From NCBI GenBank assembly GCA_019637435.1, contig JAHBVO010000003.1, forward strand, positions 930,001 through 994,000: DNA of 64,000 nt. The letters run 5' to 3'. Position 1 is the first letter of the stretch, and each line of letters opens with the position of its first letter. The stretch is from Candidatus Obscuribacterales bacterium (lineage in GTDB: Bacteria; Cyanobacteriota; Vampirovibrionia; Obscuribacterales; Obscuribacteraceae). Shown piece after piece: positions 52,401-60,281 of this stretch. The notes below the pieces were generated by a model, which saw only the letters and a program-made list of their open reading frames with translations, had not been told where the DNA came from and did not search any database. Made by a program: the position numbers and the translations under genes.

Positions 52401-53859
52401 TGGCGTTCGAAATGCGCTTGGTGATCTCGGGCAAAAGTTGATAGAGAAGATCTCACGCACTCTTGGCGAGGTGAAGGCTGATGCTGCGAAGAGTCAAACG
52501 GTCAAGCTTGTTTATGGATTAGAACTCGCCAGGGTACTGACCGCGGCGTTGAAAGCCGGTGCGCAAAGAGCGGACGTTTTAGGCGGTAATCCTCAACCTC
52601 CGAAGGGTGATGCGCCGCAACGTCGACCTGTCGTTGATGCGCCACAGCGAGGGCCAGCCGTTGATGCGCCACAACGTCGATCTATCGACGATACACCACA
52701 GCGAGGACCTGCCGGTGATGCACCACAGCGTCGAGCTGTCGGTGACGGTGCGCGTGAACGTCGACCGCTCATTGACGCATCTAGCCGCGCGGAGATGCAG
52801 TTGAACGCTGCGAATACTCTCACCGTCACTCGGCTGGTTCCGAAGGGTGTGCGTGAAATTCCAGTTTCAGACCGGGCTATAGACAAGATCAAGTTGACGT
52901 CACGTTTGGAAACTCCGACAGTTAGAGCGACTGCCTTACACCGTCTGGAAACAGCAGCAATTAACGCACAGACTGTTCCGGTCATCGATCGTGCGCACCG
53001 AGCAGTCGAGATTCGAACCCAGGCGCCGCCCACTGAGGCTCGACTTCAAAACCCGCTTGAAACCAGGGCGACGCCGGCTATTGAAGCCCACACTGTGCGC
53101 GTCGAGCAGTCGGAGTTTCGCCCTATGACTGGACGTCCTGATACCGCAGATGGTGCTACGAAAGGTTTCAACCGGCTTCAACCGCAAGTAAACGAGCAAG
53201 CCTCTGAAAAGCCGAAGGTTAAAGATGCGAGACCCCGACGGCGGGAGGGTGAGCCTGCGGACGGACGACACAAGGGCGAGGCGCCGAGGCACATTAGGGA
53301 TGTGTTCCTCAAATTCAATATCTCGATTCCAAAGCGTTCTTTCCATCCGGCTATTACTGATTCAGGAAGTTATGTCGCGTTAGATGATGTTAGTTCACAG
53401 CGTTTGAACACATTTATCAGTTCGGGTACACACAAGGCTCTGAACTCTGAGACCGAATTCGCGCGAAGAAGCAATCGTTCCGGCTGGTTGGCAGATGCGA
53501 CCGCTGACCAGGAGACCGGCAAAAGTGACGGGACCGAAAACAATGCGGCCGCGACAGACCAAGCTGCTAACGTCAAATCTCAGGACGAAAAGCAGCTGGC
53601 TAAAAACGTTCAGGCTGGCACCGCAGGCGATACCGCACGAAAAGTTTATATTGTGCAGGCTGGCGACACGTCAGAATCAATAGCGCTCACTCAGCTGCAC
53701 GATCACCATCTCGCCTCTTTGATTGAATCGGTGAATGAGCCTTTGCTGCAAACAGTTTTTGACACTCAAAAGAACCTCCATGTTAAGGTTTTGCCGCTTG
53801 GAGCAATGATCCTCTTACCAAATAGTCGCGATATCAACGCTTTCCGGGAGCGTACCTGA
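49465..53859 (+). CDS. Giant low-complexity protein with C-terminal LysM domain
   Basis: I start at the ATG at 49465 (1464 residues), supported by the aligned start of the remnant at 47223; the frame is open from 49372. There is no signal peptide or membrane segment. Residues 1-1000 are Gly/Pro/Lys/Ser/Thr-rich, clearly disordered, with repeats: 8-residue GDKAQSPx units (51871-51968), 9-residue APQRRPVVD-type units (52611-52755), and KRGLIDGQ/FRGVIDGQ segments (51096-51260). A helical stretch lies near 52400-52600 (LGDLGQKLIEKISRTLGEVK). The C-terminus is a LysM domain: VYIVQAGDTSESIALTQLHD...LGAMILLPNSRD. LysM binds peptidoglycan or chitin, so the protein should reach the wall despite lacking a visible export signal. 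Confidence 0.8.
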   Translation: MTETNLEHGKGKRDGTGEPVRSGVDDEVLRQNRSDKVRGSFQNDGAISLPEIEPRKFATGEQANEAIDRSLANPSETNATKIERGVEQKSDLPSVVGSRNEPLSPALSAFQKEPLGELGNQGGSRVSEKPEGVNATATVAQEGLRRGKQTSNSEGSMLPSENLKPKDQTSESPDVGQAPANRLTRNTSGEPLQPVANGGSLFSGSSGPSLEGVLEDGGTTPGAMRPRTNSETAERPQTEVGQNGAALDIREPFKIGAQSGERRDQISDRISETATMPKSAAEASAQLEGSGGPSVVPKIDSTSLKPDVHAPLTPENNKAPQPSNPQGKTDTLQVPAGKIPQTITPGKSEGTQSDGVKQPTRAPLSTAADAVPPAIVIDGKRNEVQSPAVKPGVTGGAKAVIPTSKVQTGATKPNAPGNKDDAGNPPGKPTGDARTIKVQTPSSTGSAEFDPRQGKPRAVKQTDGREPGAEKPPKSPSSIEPPAKVPGARTNATEIGQTRIASGKTDSKQPAAESSVKTVSGIKSGGGQSDASTSVGQKSRGDEGKRGLIDGQRAQVNDGGFRGVIDGQKPHGMEGGGRVSSDGRKSQTTDGGKRGLVNAEHQPASKFGPLDAAPVGIRRGLAGIRSANSPTEVKAEKGFVSNGSRGNSEAGTGGKRGSGFGPGGAKRADGGINQEVKQGSPRIGDASSGRRPQMEGARIDVGNVRAEGQTGRAARAEAVSGHSNSGRAHGADSPRTEAKIEPGKVGSALGEIIKTNVTGVKYGANEGAKAGTGEGLKGGAASSKGSGARETVNSGKSESAEGGKAPSPKGDKAQSPMGDKAQSPTGDKAQSPKSDPADFVKNPATESVRHGLINAGKQGQRVPPERTVVGGVVDASTPKTPGEGSTRRVSADGTTKKGPAEVPSKKGPFELAPGSLEPKPNLTERPKPPAALPQAENPHGIVRGDKFTAKPLSPAKQPLEPGKPLATKGDGRGFEVPLRGVRNALGDLGQKLIEKISRTLGEVKADAAKSQTVKLVYGLELARVLTAALKAGAQRADVLGGNPQPPKGDAPQRRPVVDAPQRGPAVDAPQRRSIDDTPQRGPAGDAPQRRAVGDGARERRPLIDASSRAEMQLNAANTLTVTRLVPKGVREIPVSDRAIDKIKLTSRLETPTVRATALHRLETAAINAQTVPVIDRAHRAVEIRTQAPPTEARLQNPLETRATPAIEAHTVRVEQSEFRPMTGRPDTADGATKGFNRLQPQVNEQASEKPKVKDARPRRREGEPADGRHKGEAPRHIRDVFLKFNISIPKRSFHPAITDSGSYVALDDVSSQRLNTFISSGTHKALNSETEFARRSNRSGWLADATADQETGKSDGTENNAAATDQAANVKSQDEKQLAKNVQAGTAGDTARKVYIVQAGDTSESIALTQLHDHHLASLIESVNEPLLQTVFDTQKNLHVKVLPLGAMILLPNSRDINAFRERT
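51871..51968 (+). repeat. 24-bp in-frame repeat in the LysM gene
   Basis: Four near-identical 24-bp units encode GDKAQSPM, GDKAQSPT, GDKAQSPK and a leading GGKAPSPK. Confidence 0.85.
52611..52755 (+). repeat. 27-bp in-frame repeat in the LysM gene
   Basis: Five degenerate 27-bp units encode PQRRPVVDA, PQRGPAVDA, PQRRSIDDT, PQRGPAGDA and PQRRAVGDG. Confidence 0.85.
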
Positions 53860-53950
53860 GTTTGTCCGATGTTGTCGCACTGGCTCCGCTAGCCCTGTAA
53901 GTGCCTGCTCCTCGAAGTGTTCGAGTTCGTGTCCTCTCAAATTATGCTCA

Positions 53951-53981
53951 ATCGGAATAGTTCAGCAGAACTCATTCCGAT
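53951..53981. terminator. Strong hairpin downstream of the LysM gene
   Basis: ATCGGAAT-AGTTC pairs with GAACT-ATTCCGAT around an AGCA loop, with a single bulged C: 13 paired positions in 31 nt. It lies about 90 bp after the LysM stop. There is no T-tract, so it may be a processed 3' end or a Rho-dependent terminator element. Confidence 0.5.
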
Positions 53982-54021
53982 CGGGACTATTCACTCCCTA
54001 ACGTCTCAAAAGAACACCAGC

Positions 54022-54105
54022 AGGTCATCTAAACAACTACCGGCGTAATGGACTTTGTCAAAGGTCATCTAAACAACTACCGGCGTAAATGGACTTTCTC
54101 AAAGG
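54022..54105. repeat. 40-bp direct tandem repeat, two copies
   Basis: AGGTCATCTAAACAACTACC starts at 54022 and again at 54062; the 40-bp units differ by one inserted A and a G/C change. They lie between the LysM gene and the TadE-like gene, in a 315-bp stretch with no gene. Confidence 0.85.
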
Positions 54106-54175
54106 GCATCGTGGGATCGCCAAATGACTCTTTCGGGCTATGACCAACCAGGTGCTTAGTGGAGAACCTTCATTC

Positions 54176-54802
54176 TTAGCGGAAAGTACCATTTCTGTTC
54201 TGGTAAATATCCCGTGGCGGCGGTCCCGAGGTGTCCGAGCTAACATCAATGTTCTGTTGCAGACCTTCAGGATGTTCGATATTGCGAGCCGCTCTGTAAG
54301 ACAACCTTGCGGGACGTCCTACTCCTGGGACTTGTCCAATGAAGGGCACCGAGTTCAAATTCATGAAGGGACCGACTTCATACGTTGCCACTGCTTCATA
54401 GGCGTACAGATGGTCGTCAGGGTTGTTCGAGCGCACGATGAACGGCGTGTTCGGTCCGAATCTGCGTGAGACGTTGGTGTTTATGTTGGTGTCGACGATA
54501 AACAAATCGACGCCCGAGTTGTTGAAACCGCCTACGGGCACCAGGTTTGCGAAGGCGCCAAAACCGCCACCCCAAAGGTCATACGCAGCTGCTTCCGAAC
54601 TGATGAGCGCGTCTCCGAACGTCGCGGAGTCTCCTGCTTTCGTCGCACACTGTTTTGCAATTAGATAAACAGTCGCCGCTCCCGTGCCGATTGCGATGAG
54701 GTTGATTAGCGGGAAGAGTATGATGAAAAAGAAGACGAAGAGGGCTGGACCGAATTCAGCGATTGAGGCGCCAATGCTTTGACGTTGTCTGCGCTTTGTC
54801 AT
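54176..54802 (-). CDS. TadE/TadG-like pseudopilin-type membrane protein
   Basis: The 208-residue protein starts at an ATG with GAGG seven bases upstream. The N-terminus RQSIGASIAEFGPALFVFFF is a TadE-like segment: short basic leader, a Glu near the start of a single long hydrophobic helix (about 13-50). The extracytoplasmic part is Asn/Pro/Gly-rich (GVDLFIVDTNINTNVSRRFG; FMNLNSVPFIGQVPGVGRPA). TadE proteins are minor pilins of tight-adherence pili, but no other tad gene is in the window. It follows the kinase gene by 131 bp on the same strand. Confidence 0.65.
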   Translation of the reverse strand: MTKRRQRQSIGASIAEFGPALFVFFFIILFPLINLIAIGTGAATVYLIAKQCATKAGDSATFGDALISSEAAAYDLWGGGFGAFANLVPVGGFNNSGVDLFIVDTNINTNVSRRFGPNTPFIVRSNNPDDHLYAYEAVATYEVGPFMNLNSVPFIGQVPGVGRPARLSYRAARNIEHPEGLQQNIDVSSDTSGPPPRDIYQNRNGTFR

Positions 54803-54933
54803 CGTTCCGCCTCAAACTATTCCTACTCTTAACTCACATACCCGTGCAGCGTCCTTTCTCCCTCTTGCAAAGTTAAAAATGCGCGCAGCTGTGCTCTTTT
54901 GTAGTCTACATAACACTGAGACGCAAGCGGCGC

Positions 54934-57720
54934 TCACTCCAGGTTCCGAACTCGTGCAATCAAGTCCTTGTCGTTTTTCATTCGCAGGCCGACTTGAAAC
55001 GCCAATTCTTTTACCAATCGTTTTTGCTCCGCAGTAGTTGGTCGCGATTTCTCGATCGCCTCTACGACGTCCTCGAAGCTCGCCTCGCCTGCATCGGCTT
55101 TCCCATTATCGAATTCAAACTGCCCGCGTCGTATCGCCACCTCGATCCAGTCCCAGCTACCTTCGCCGCCGGTTGTAGTTGCCACGGATTCCGCCTTTGC
55201 AAGAAACTGTTCAGCGCGCTCTTTCTCCTGATGGTTACGTGCCAGGTCGAATAAATGCAGGTAGTCGTGTAACACGCGCGGGCTGTTTTTCCCATGCTTC
55301 GACTCGTCGATCTTCAACTTCATCTCGCCAAGCCGCATGGTCTCGTCGATCGGTGCTCCACGCTTGTCCGCGCATTCTGCCAATCGCGACATGCACAAAT
55401 CCATCGTAGGCGTGTGCTGAAATCCGAAGTGCATTCCGGTTGCAAGAGCTCTTCTGTAAAGTGGCTCGGCGCCAGCGTAATCGCCGCGCGCGAATTTGCA
55501 TTCTGCTAAACCTTTCAATGTTTCCAGCCAGAATAAACTCTTCCGCTGGTGCATCGGCTGGTATAAATCGTGCGCCCGTTGAAAGTTTTCCTGCGCCCCA
55601 TCAAGGTCTCCATCGTTCATCTGAATGGTGGCAAGCAGGGCATAGCAGTTTGCCTGTTCTTCAGGCTCTTGTGTTTCCAAATTTTCGTATATGCGAATTG
55701 CCTCGCCAACAGCGGTTTTTGCCGCCTTGGAATTTTTTTTTGCATATTGGTAAAACTCAGCGAGGCGAAACCTCGCATATGCAATCTTTGGATTATTGAC
55801 CGAATAGTTTGAATGACCTTTGATCGAGGCGTTGCGCGATGCCGAAATACACTCCTTGAATGTCTGCTCCGCTTCGTTCAATTGACCGAGCTTCTCTTGG
55901 GATTGACCGACCCAGCTCAGAGTGGAGACGTAAGTATCGATATGAGTTGGATCTTTTGCGGCCAATTCCTTTTTGAACGCCGCCGATTTCTGGAAACCGT
56001 CGAGAGCGCTCTGGTACTCCCCGCGAAAGAACTTCGTCGATGCCGCCGCGTGCAGCGCACGAGCATAACCTAAACCGCGATCGTCAGGGTGAGACGTCTC
56101 GTACGTGGAGATTACTTTCTGCCAGACGTTATCGGCGATTGCGCGAGTTCCTGCATTGGGATTCACGAGCAAATTAGCTTTGTCGATCATCTCGTTAGTG
56201 ATTTCATCGAGCTTTTGGACGGACTTCGTCGAGGTTGCCTGCGCTGCTGCGTTGAATTGTTCTAGCAGTTCGTTTAAACCAGCTGAAATTGTTTCGTCCC
56301 GTTCCTTTTCGATCTTTGCGAAACGTTCTGCATACGGACCTGAATCCATGTTGCCCTGCGCGATTTGAACATCGACAAGCTCTCGCAGTACAGGCAGAAC
56401 CTTCGCGTTATCCAATCCCGCTTTCTGTAATGCTTGCTCGAACTGCTGCGTTGCGCCGCGGTAGTCGCCCTTGTCAAAACTATCTTGTCCTTTGACGAAC
56501 AGTTGGTCCCAGGATAGCGATTGAACTGCATACACATTGTTGTAATAATAGGCGCCACCGCCAACGGTGCCTGCTAGAAGAACCATGGCGGCGATTATTA
56601 GAGTCAATGTTTTCGCAGTAAGCTTTCCCTGCGCTCCAAAGCGACGTTTCGCAAACTCGACATCGTCGGAAACTTTTCCGAGCCAACTGCGTTCTGTTTT
56701 GGAACTCAATCGCGCCAAGTCGTTTCGCAATTGCGTCATTGTTTGATATCTATCTTTTGGATCCTTCGCCATCGCCTTGAGAATGATTGCATCAAATTCT
56801 CGCGCGTGTTCGAAATCTCCGCGCAAAACCTTCACGCTCTGCGGCATCTCTGTGGTGTGTTTGAAAAATGTGTCGAATGCGTTGGCGCCTTCAAGCGGTG
56901 GTTTGCCGGTTAGCGCCTCGTAAATCAAGCATCCCATGGAGTAGACGTCCGAACGTTGATCAACCGGTTTGCCCATGCACTGCTCGGGGCTCATGTAGAG
57001 CGGGCTTCCGAAGACCTCTCCCGTCTGAGTCAACTTCATTTTAGCGTCGCCTTCTTGCGGCAAGATCTTAGCGATGCCGAAGTCGAGCACCTTTACGGTC
57101 TCGTGACCATCCGCAGTTTTGACAAGCATGATATTGCTCGGCTTCAAGTCTCGGTGAATCACACCCTTTGCATGCGCGTGCTGGAGCCCATCGCACGCTT
57201 GTGTGAATATGTCGATGGCGCGTTCCGGCGCGAGTGGACCGTCTTGCATAATCGCGTCGGACAGCGAAATTCCGTCGACCAGGTCCATTATCAGGAACGA
57301 CGTTCCATCTTTGCCCGCTTTAAAGTCGTGGACCTTTACTATGTTGATGTGGTCAAGTCTGCCCACGGCTTGCGCTTCTTGTCTAAACCGCAACATTGCG
57401 TTGTCGTCCGCAAGCAAATGCGAGTGCATCACTTTAACCGCGACTTCTCGATTTATACTTTCTTGCACACCTCTATAAACCGAGCTCATCCCCCCTGAAC
57501 CAATCATAGAGCGAATCTTGACCGTATCTGCAACTGTGGTTCCGACCAGAGATTGCCCATTCTCGATTGGCATGATTCCATGCACCGTGGGTGATACCAG
57601 CGAGCTGTCTTCCTGCTCCTCGTGTGTGACGAAGCGCACCACAGTTTCATCCAGTTCGCAAAACTCTTGCGCGACTGGATTGAGCGGCGTTGCTTTTTTG
57701 AGTTCGATGTCGTCTGCCAT
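54934..57720 (-). CDS. Hanks-type Ser/Thr protein kinase with C-terminal TPR domain
   Basis: The 928-residue protein has a kinase domain at about 65-340: IGSGGMSSVYRG, VAVK Lys96, IHRDLKPSN Asp191, LDFGIAK Asp213, SPEQ. Catalytic residues are complete. One membrane helix lies at about 366-388 (LTLIIAAMVLLAGTVGGGAY), followed by some 530 residues of TPR-like helices (LFVKGQDSFDKGDYRGATQQ; TLSWVGQSQEKLGQLNEAEQ; EPLYRRALATGMHFGFQHTP). The kinase should be inside and the TPR domain outside. It resembles the 1978-4887 kinase in layout and in the FDKGxYxxA start of the sensor, so the two are probably paralogues. It is 71 bp downstream of the 18-TPR secreted protein. Confidence 0.93.
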   Translation of the reverse strand: MADDIELKKATPLNPVAQEFCELDETVVRFVTHEEQEDSSLVSPTVHGIMPIENGQSLVGTTVADTVKIRSMIGSGGMSSVYRGVQESINREVAVKVMHSHLLADDNAMLRFRQEAQAVGRLDHINIVKVHDFKAGKDGTSFLIMDLVDGISLSDAIMQDGPLAPERAIDIFTQACDGLQHAHAKGVIHRDLKPSNIMLVKTADGHETVKVLDFGIAKILPQEGDAKMKLTQTGEVFGSPLYMSPEQCMGKPVDQRSDVYSMGCLIYEALTGKPPLEGANAFDTFFKHTTEMPQSVKVLRGDFEHAREFDAIILKAMAKDPKDRYQTMTQLRNDLARLSSKTERSWLGKVSDDVEFAKRRFGAQGKLTAKTLTLIIAAMVLLAGTVGGGAYYYNNVYAVQSLSWDQLFVKGQDSFDKGDYRGATQQFEQALQKAGLDNAKVLPVLRELVDVQIAQGNMDSGPYAERFAKIEKERDETISAGLNELLEQFNAAAQATSTKSVQKLDEITNEMIDKANLLVNPNAGTRAIADNVWQKVISTYETSHPDDRGLGYARALHAAASTKFFRGEYQSALDGFQKSAAFKKELAAKDPTHIDTYVSTLSWVGQSQEKLGQLNEAEQTFKECISASRNASIKGHSNYSVNNPKIAYARFRLAEFYQYAKKNSKAAKTAVGEAIRIYENLETQEPEEQANCYALLATIQMNDGDLDGAQENFQRAHDLYQPMHQRKSLFWLETLKGLAECKFARGDYAGAEPLYRRALATGMHFGFQHTPTMDLCMSRLAECADKRGAPIDETMRLGEMKLKIDESKHGKNSPRVLHDYLHLFDLARNHQEKERAEQFLAKAESVATTTGGEGSWDWIEVAIRRGQFEFDNGKADAGEASFEDVVEAIEKSRPTTAEQKRLVKELAFQVGLRMKNDKDLIARVRNLE

Positions 57721-57791
57721 TATGCTCGAACTTACCGGCGGTCCTTAACAATATGCCCGGAGCACCTCGCTCGAATCAATTTTAGGCGGCG

Positions 57792-60281
57792 TTACATTGT
57801 GCCGGGAGTGTCCGGGGCGGTAATAGCCGGGCGCAGGATGTCGTCTAGCGGTTGGGGTTGCTCGACGGACGGTGCTACGGGCACATCAACCGATGCGTCG
57901 CTGCTTTGTTCGGCTGGCGGAGTGTCCATTCCGTTGTCGTTTCGACTGATAGGCGGTGCGACTGGCGGAGCGGAATTGTCCGCGGGGGCGTTCCAGCCTT
58001 CGGCTGCGGCGTTGCGGAAGTCGGGTGCGGTGGTGATGCCGCCGTCGTTTGTGACGGGGGCGCCAGCGCTGTTTCCGCTTGCGCCTACAGTGTTGTTTTC
58101 GCTGTATCCATTAGCACCGGCACTGTTACCGCCGCCGTACTCGGTCGCGCCATTATCTGTAGTCGGCGCTCCACTATCCGAGCCGTAGTTCGAGGTAGTT
58201 GTGGACTCGTAATCATGATTGGTCTGAGTAGAGCCTGCTCCACCAGTCGGGTCGCCGGCGCTTTGTGTAACACTTCCAACTTCACCGCCGCCAAGCGGGT
58301 TGCGCAGCCCGGCGATAATTGAGCGCGCTTGCTCGTTGTAGGTTCCGTGCGGATCGAGCTGGATGTATTTGTCGAAATCCTGAAGCGCCTCTGTGGGCTG
58401 GTTCTCAGCTTGATGCAGCAAACCCATTGCATAGTACGCGTTGGCGTAGCTCGGGTTGGCGCGCAAAGCCGCTCTGTAAGCCTCGATTGCGGCAGTATTG
58501 TCGTTGAGTTTGGTCAAGACCAGTCCGAGATTGTAATGCGCAAGCGCATCTGCAGGGTTAATCTCAATTGCCTTTCGATATTCGGTTGCCGCGCCTTCCA
58601 TGTTATTCAAGGACAGGTAGATGTTTCCGAGGTTGATATGCGCCTGGGCGAAATCCGGTTTGATTTCCAGGGCTTTCTTGAACTGAGACATCGCGCTCGA
58701 CAGCTCGTTTTTACGCTGTAACGCCAAGCCGAGGTCGTTGTATGCTTCGTGAGACTGAGGATTGATGCGGATTATAGTCTGATACACATGAAGTGCATCT
58801 TCCATTTTGTTCTGCGATTCCTGGTTTGCTGCAAGCATTGCCAGCAGTTTCGTATCTTCGGGCGTTCTCTCAAGCATGCGCTTGAGCAGAATCTCTGATT
58901 GGTCGGGTTTTCCGGTCGCCTCAAACAAATTCGCAAGCGCCATCAAGGTGTTACGATCAAACGGCGAAAGATTGAGTGCCGATTCAAGCGCAGACTGCGC
59001 TCCGACGTAGTCCTTCAGCTTTAACAGCGCAGTACCTAGCTCTTGGAACGCAGATGCGTCGGTCGGTTCCGCGCTCAAACCTTGACGATAATAGCCGACA
59101 GCCTCGCGCAGTTGCCCGCGCAAAACCAGGTTGCGACCGAGGTTTATCAAGGATTGCCCATCATTAGGATTGATTTTCAGAACTTCTTTAAACTCGCGAT
59201 CCGAGGCCACGAGGTCTTTCTGGCGCTGTTTGATGATGCCGAGGTTGTAGTGAGCGTCGACGTTGTTCGGCGCGATACGCAGAACGTGCTCGAATTGCGT
59301 GGACGCTTTGTCGATATCACCGGTCAATTGAAGCAGATAGCCGAGACTGTAACCGGCGTCCACGTCCTGAGGGTCGATCTTCTGGGACTGTTCGTACTCG
59401 GCGATAGCGCCCTGATAGTCTTTGGTTTTCGTGAGAACATCGCCCAATTGTGCGTGCCACGCTGCATTTCCGGACTTTAAACCGATTGCAGTTCGCAGTT
59501 CGTTGGCCGACTGATCGAATTTGTTCTGCATCCCGTAAGCGGTTGCGAGCAGTGCGTGTGTTTCAGGAACACTCTTGTCAAGTTCGACTGCGCGCTGAAA
59601 CGCCACTGTTGCGCCATTTACATCCTTCAGATGCAATAAACAGTTGGCAAGGTTGAACTGTATGGAGTAATTATTGGGCTCGTACACCAATATCTTCTTA
59701 TACTCTTCAACGGCTTCGCGATATGCGCCTTTGTCTTGGAACGCGGCTCCCAGGTGGGAGCGAGCTTTGAGGTGGTCCGGATAGGCTGCCAGGACCTGGC
59801 GGAGCTGTTTAATCGCCTCATCCTGGTGACCTGCTACACGCAGAGCGATGCCAAGGTTCAGTCTTAACAGTGGAACATCCGGCTTCAACGTAATTGCGGT
59901 GCTGTATTCGTGAATTGCGCCATCGATGTCGCCGATGCTTTGCAGAAGCGTACCAAGTGTTTCATGAGCGAAGGCGTCAGATGGACGAAGTGCAAGCGCT
60001 CTGCGGTATTCTGCGATTGCATCCTCAATATCGCCGTGCTGATGCAATGCTGCTGCAAGGCTGAGGTGAACTAGCGGATCGCGAGGAGCATTTAGCGCTA
60101 CCTGTTTGAACGCCCGGAGGGCTCGGTCCAGATCACCAGCCTTGAAATAAGTGACGCCTTCGTTGTATCGACCGATCAAATCCGGTGACAGCAACGGATT
60201 ATCAGCATTTGCGGGTGTCGCCGACAACACTGCAACTGCTAGAGCCGCGAGATACGTACGTCTCAACACTTTTCCTCTCAA
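57792..60281 (-). CDS. Exported protein with about eighteen TPR repeats
   Basis: The 829-residue frame starts with TTG at 60281. An AGAGGA lies four to seven bases before alternative starts GTG 60269 and TTG 60266, so the true start may be a few codons in. A signal peptide (RTYLAALAVAVLSATPANA, cut before DNPLL) is followed by an uninterrupted array of near-canonical 34-residue TPRs (SLAAALHQHGDIEDAIAEYR; INLGNIYLSLNNMEGAATEY; YNLGLVLTKLNDNTAAIEAY) to about residue 640. The last 180 residues are Asn/Gly/Thr/Ser/Pro-rich and disordered. It is a periplasmic or surface scaffold, possibly the ligand or partner of the TPR kinase just downstream. Confidence 0.85.
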   Translation of the reverse strand: MRGKVLRRTYLAALAVAVLSATPANADNPLLSPDLIGRYNEGVTYFKAGDLDRALRAFKQVALNAPRDPLVHLSLAAALHQHGDIEDAIAEYRRALALRPSDAFAHETLGTLLQSIGDIDGAIHEYSTAITLKPDVPLLRLNLGIALRVAGHQDEAIKQLRQVLAAYPDHLKARSHLGAAFQDKGAYREAVEEYKKILVYEPNNYSIQFNLANCLLHLKDVNGATVAFQRAVELDKSVPETHALLATAYGMQNKFDQSANELRTAIGLKSGNAAWHAQLGDVLTKTKDYQGAIAEYEQSQKIDPQDVDAGYSLGYLLQLTGDIDKASTQFEHVLRIAPNNVDAHYNLGIIKQRQKDLVASDREFKEVLKINPNDGQSLINLGRNLVLRGQLREAVGYYRQGLSAEPTDASAFQELGTALLKLKDYVGAQSALESALNLSPFDRNTLMALANLFEATGKPDQSEILLKRMLERTPEDTKLLAMLAANQESQNKMEDALHVYQTIIRINPQSHEAYNDLGLALQRKNELSSAMSQFKKALEIKPDFAQAHINLGNIYLSLNNMEGAATEYRKAIEINPADALAHYNLGLVLTKLNDNTAAIEAYRAALRANPSYANAYYAMGLLHQAENQPTEALQDFDKYIQLDPHGTYNEQARSIIAGLRNPLGGGEVGSVTQSAGDPTGGAGSTQTNHDYESTTTSNYGSDSGAPTTDNGATEYGGGNSAGANGYSENNTVGASGNSAGAPVTNDGGITTAPDFRNAAAEGWNAPADNSAPPVAPPISRNDNGMDTPPAEQSSDASVDVPVAPSVEQPQPLDDILRPAITAPDTPGTM

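Noticed and set aside
51540..52460. 306-residue frame antisense to the LysM gene
   Set aside because: Low-complexity repeats open several frames at once; the forward frame is supported by the LysM domain and by the aligned remnant copy.
57622..58188. 188-residue plus-strand frame near the end of the 18-TPR gene
   Set aside because: Antisense to the low-complexity tail of the TPR protein and to the kinase start; open by composition.
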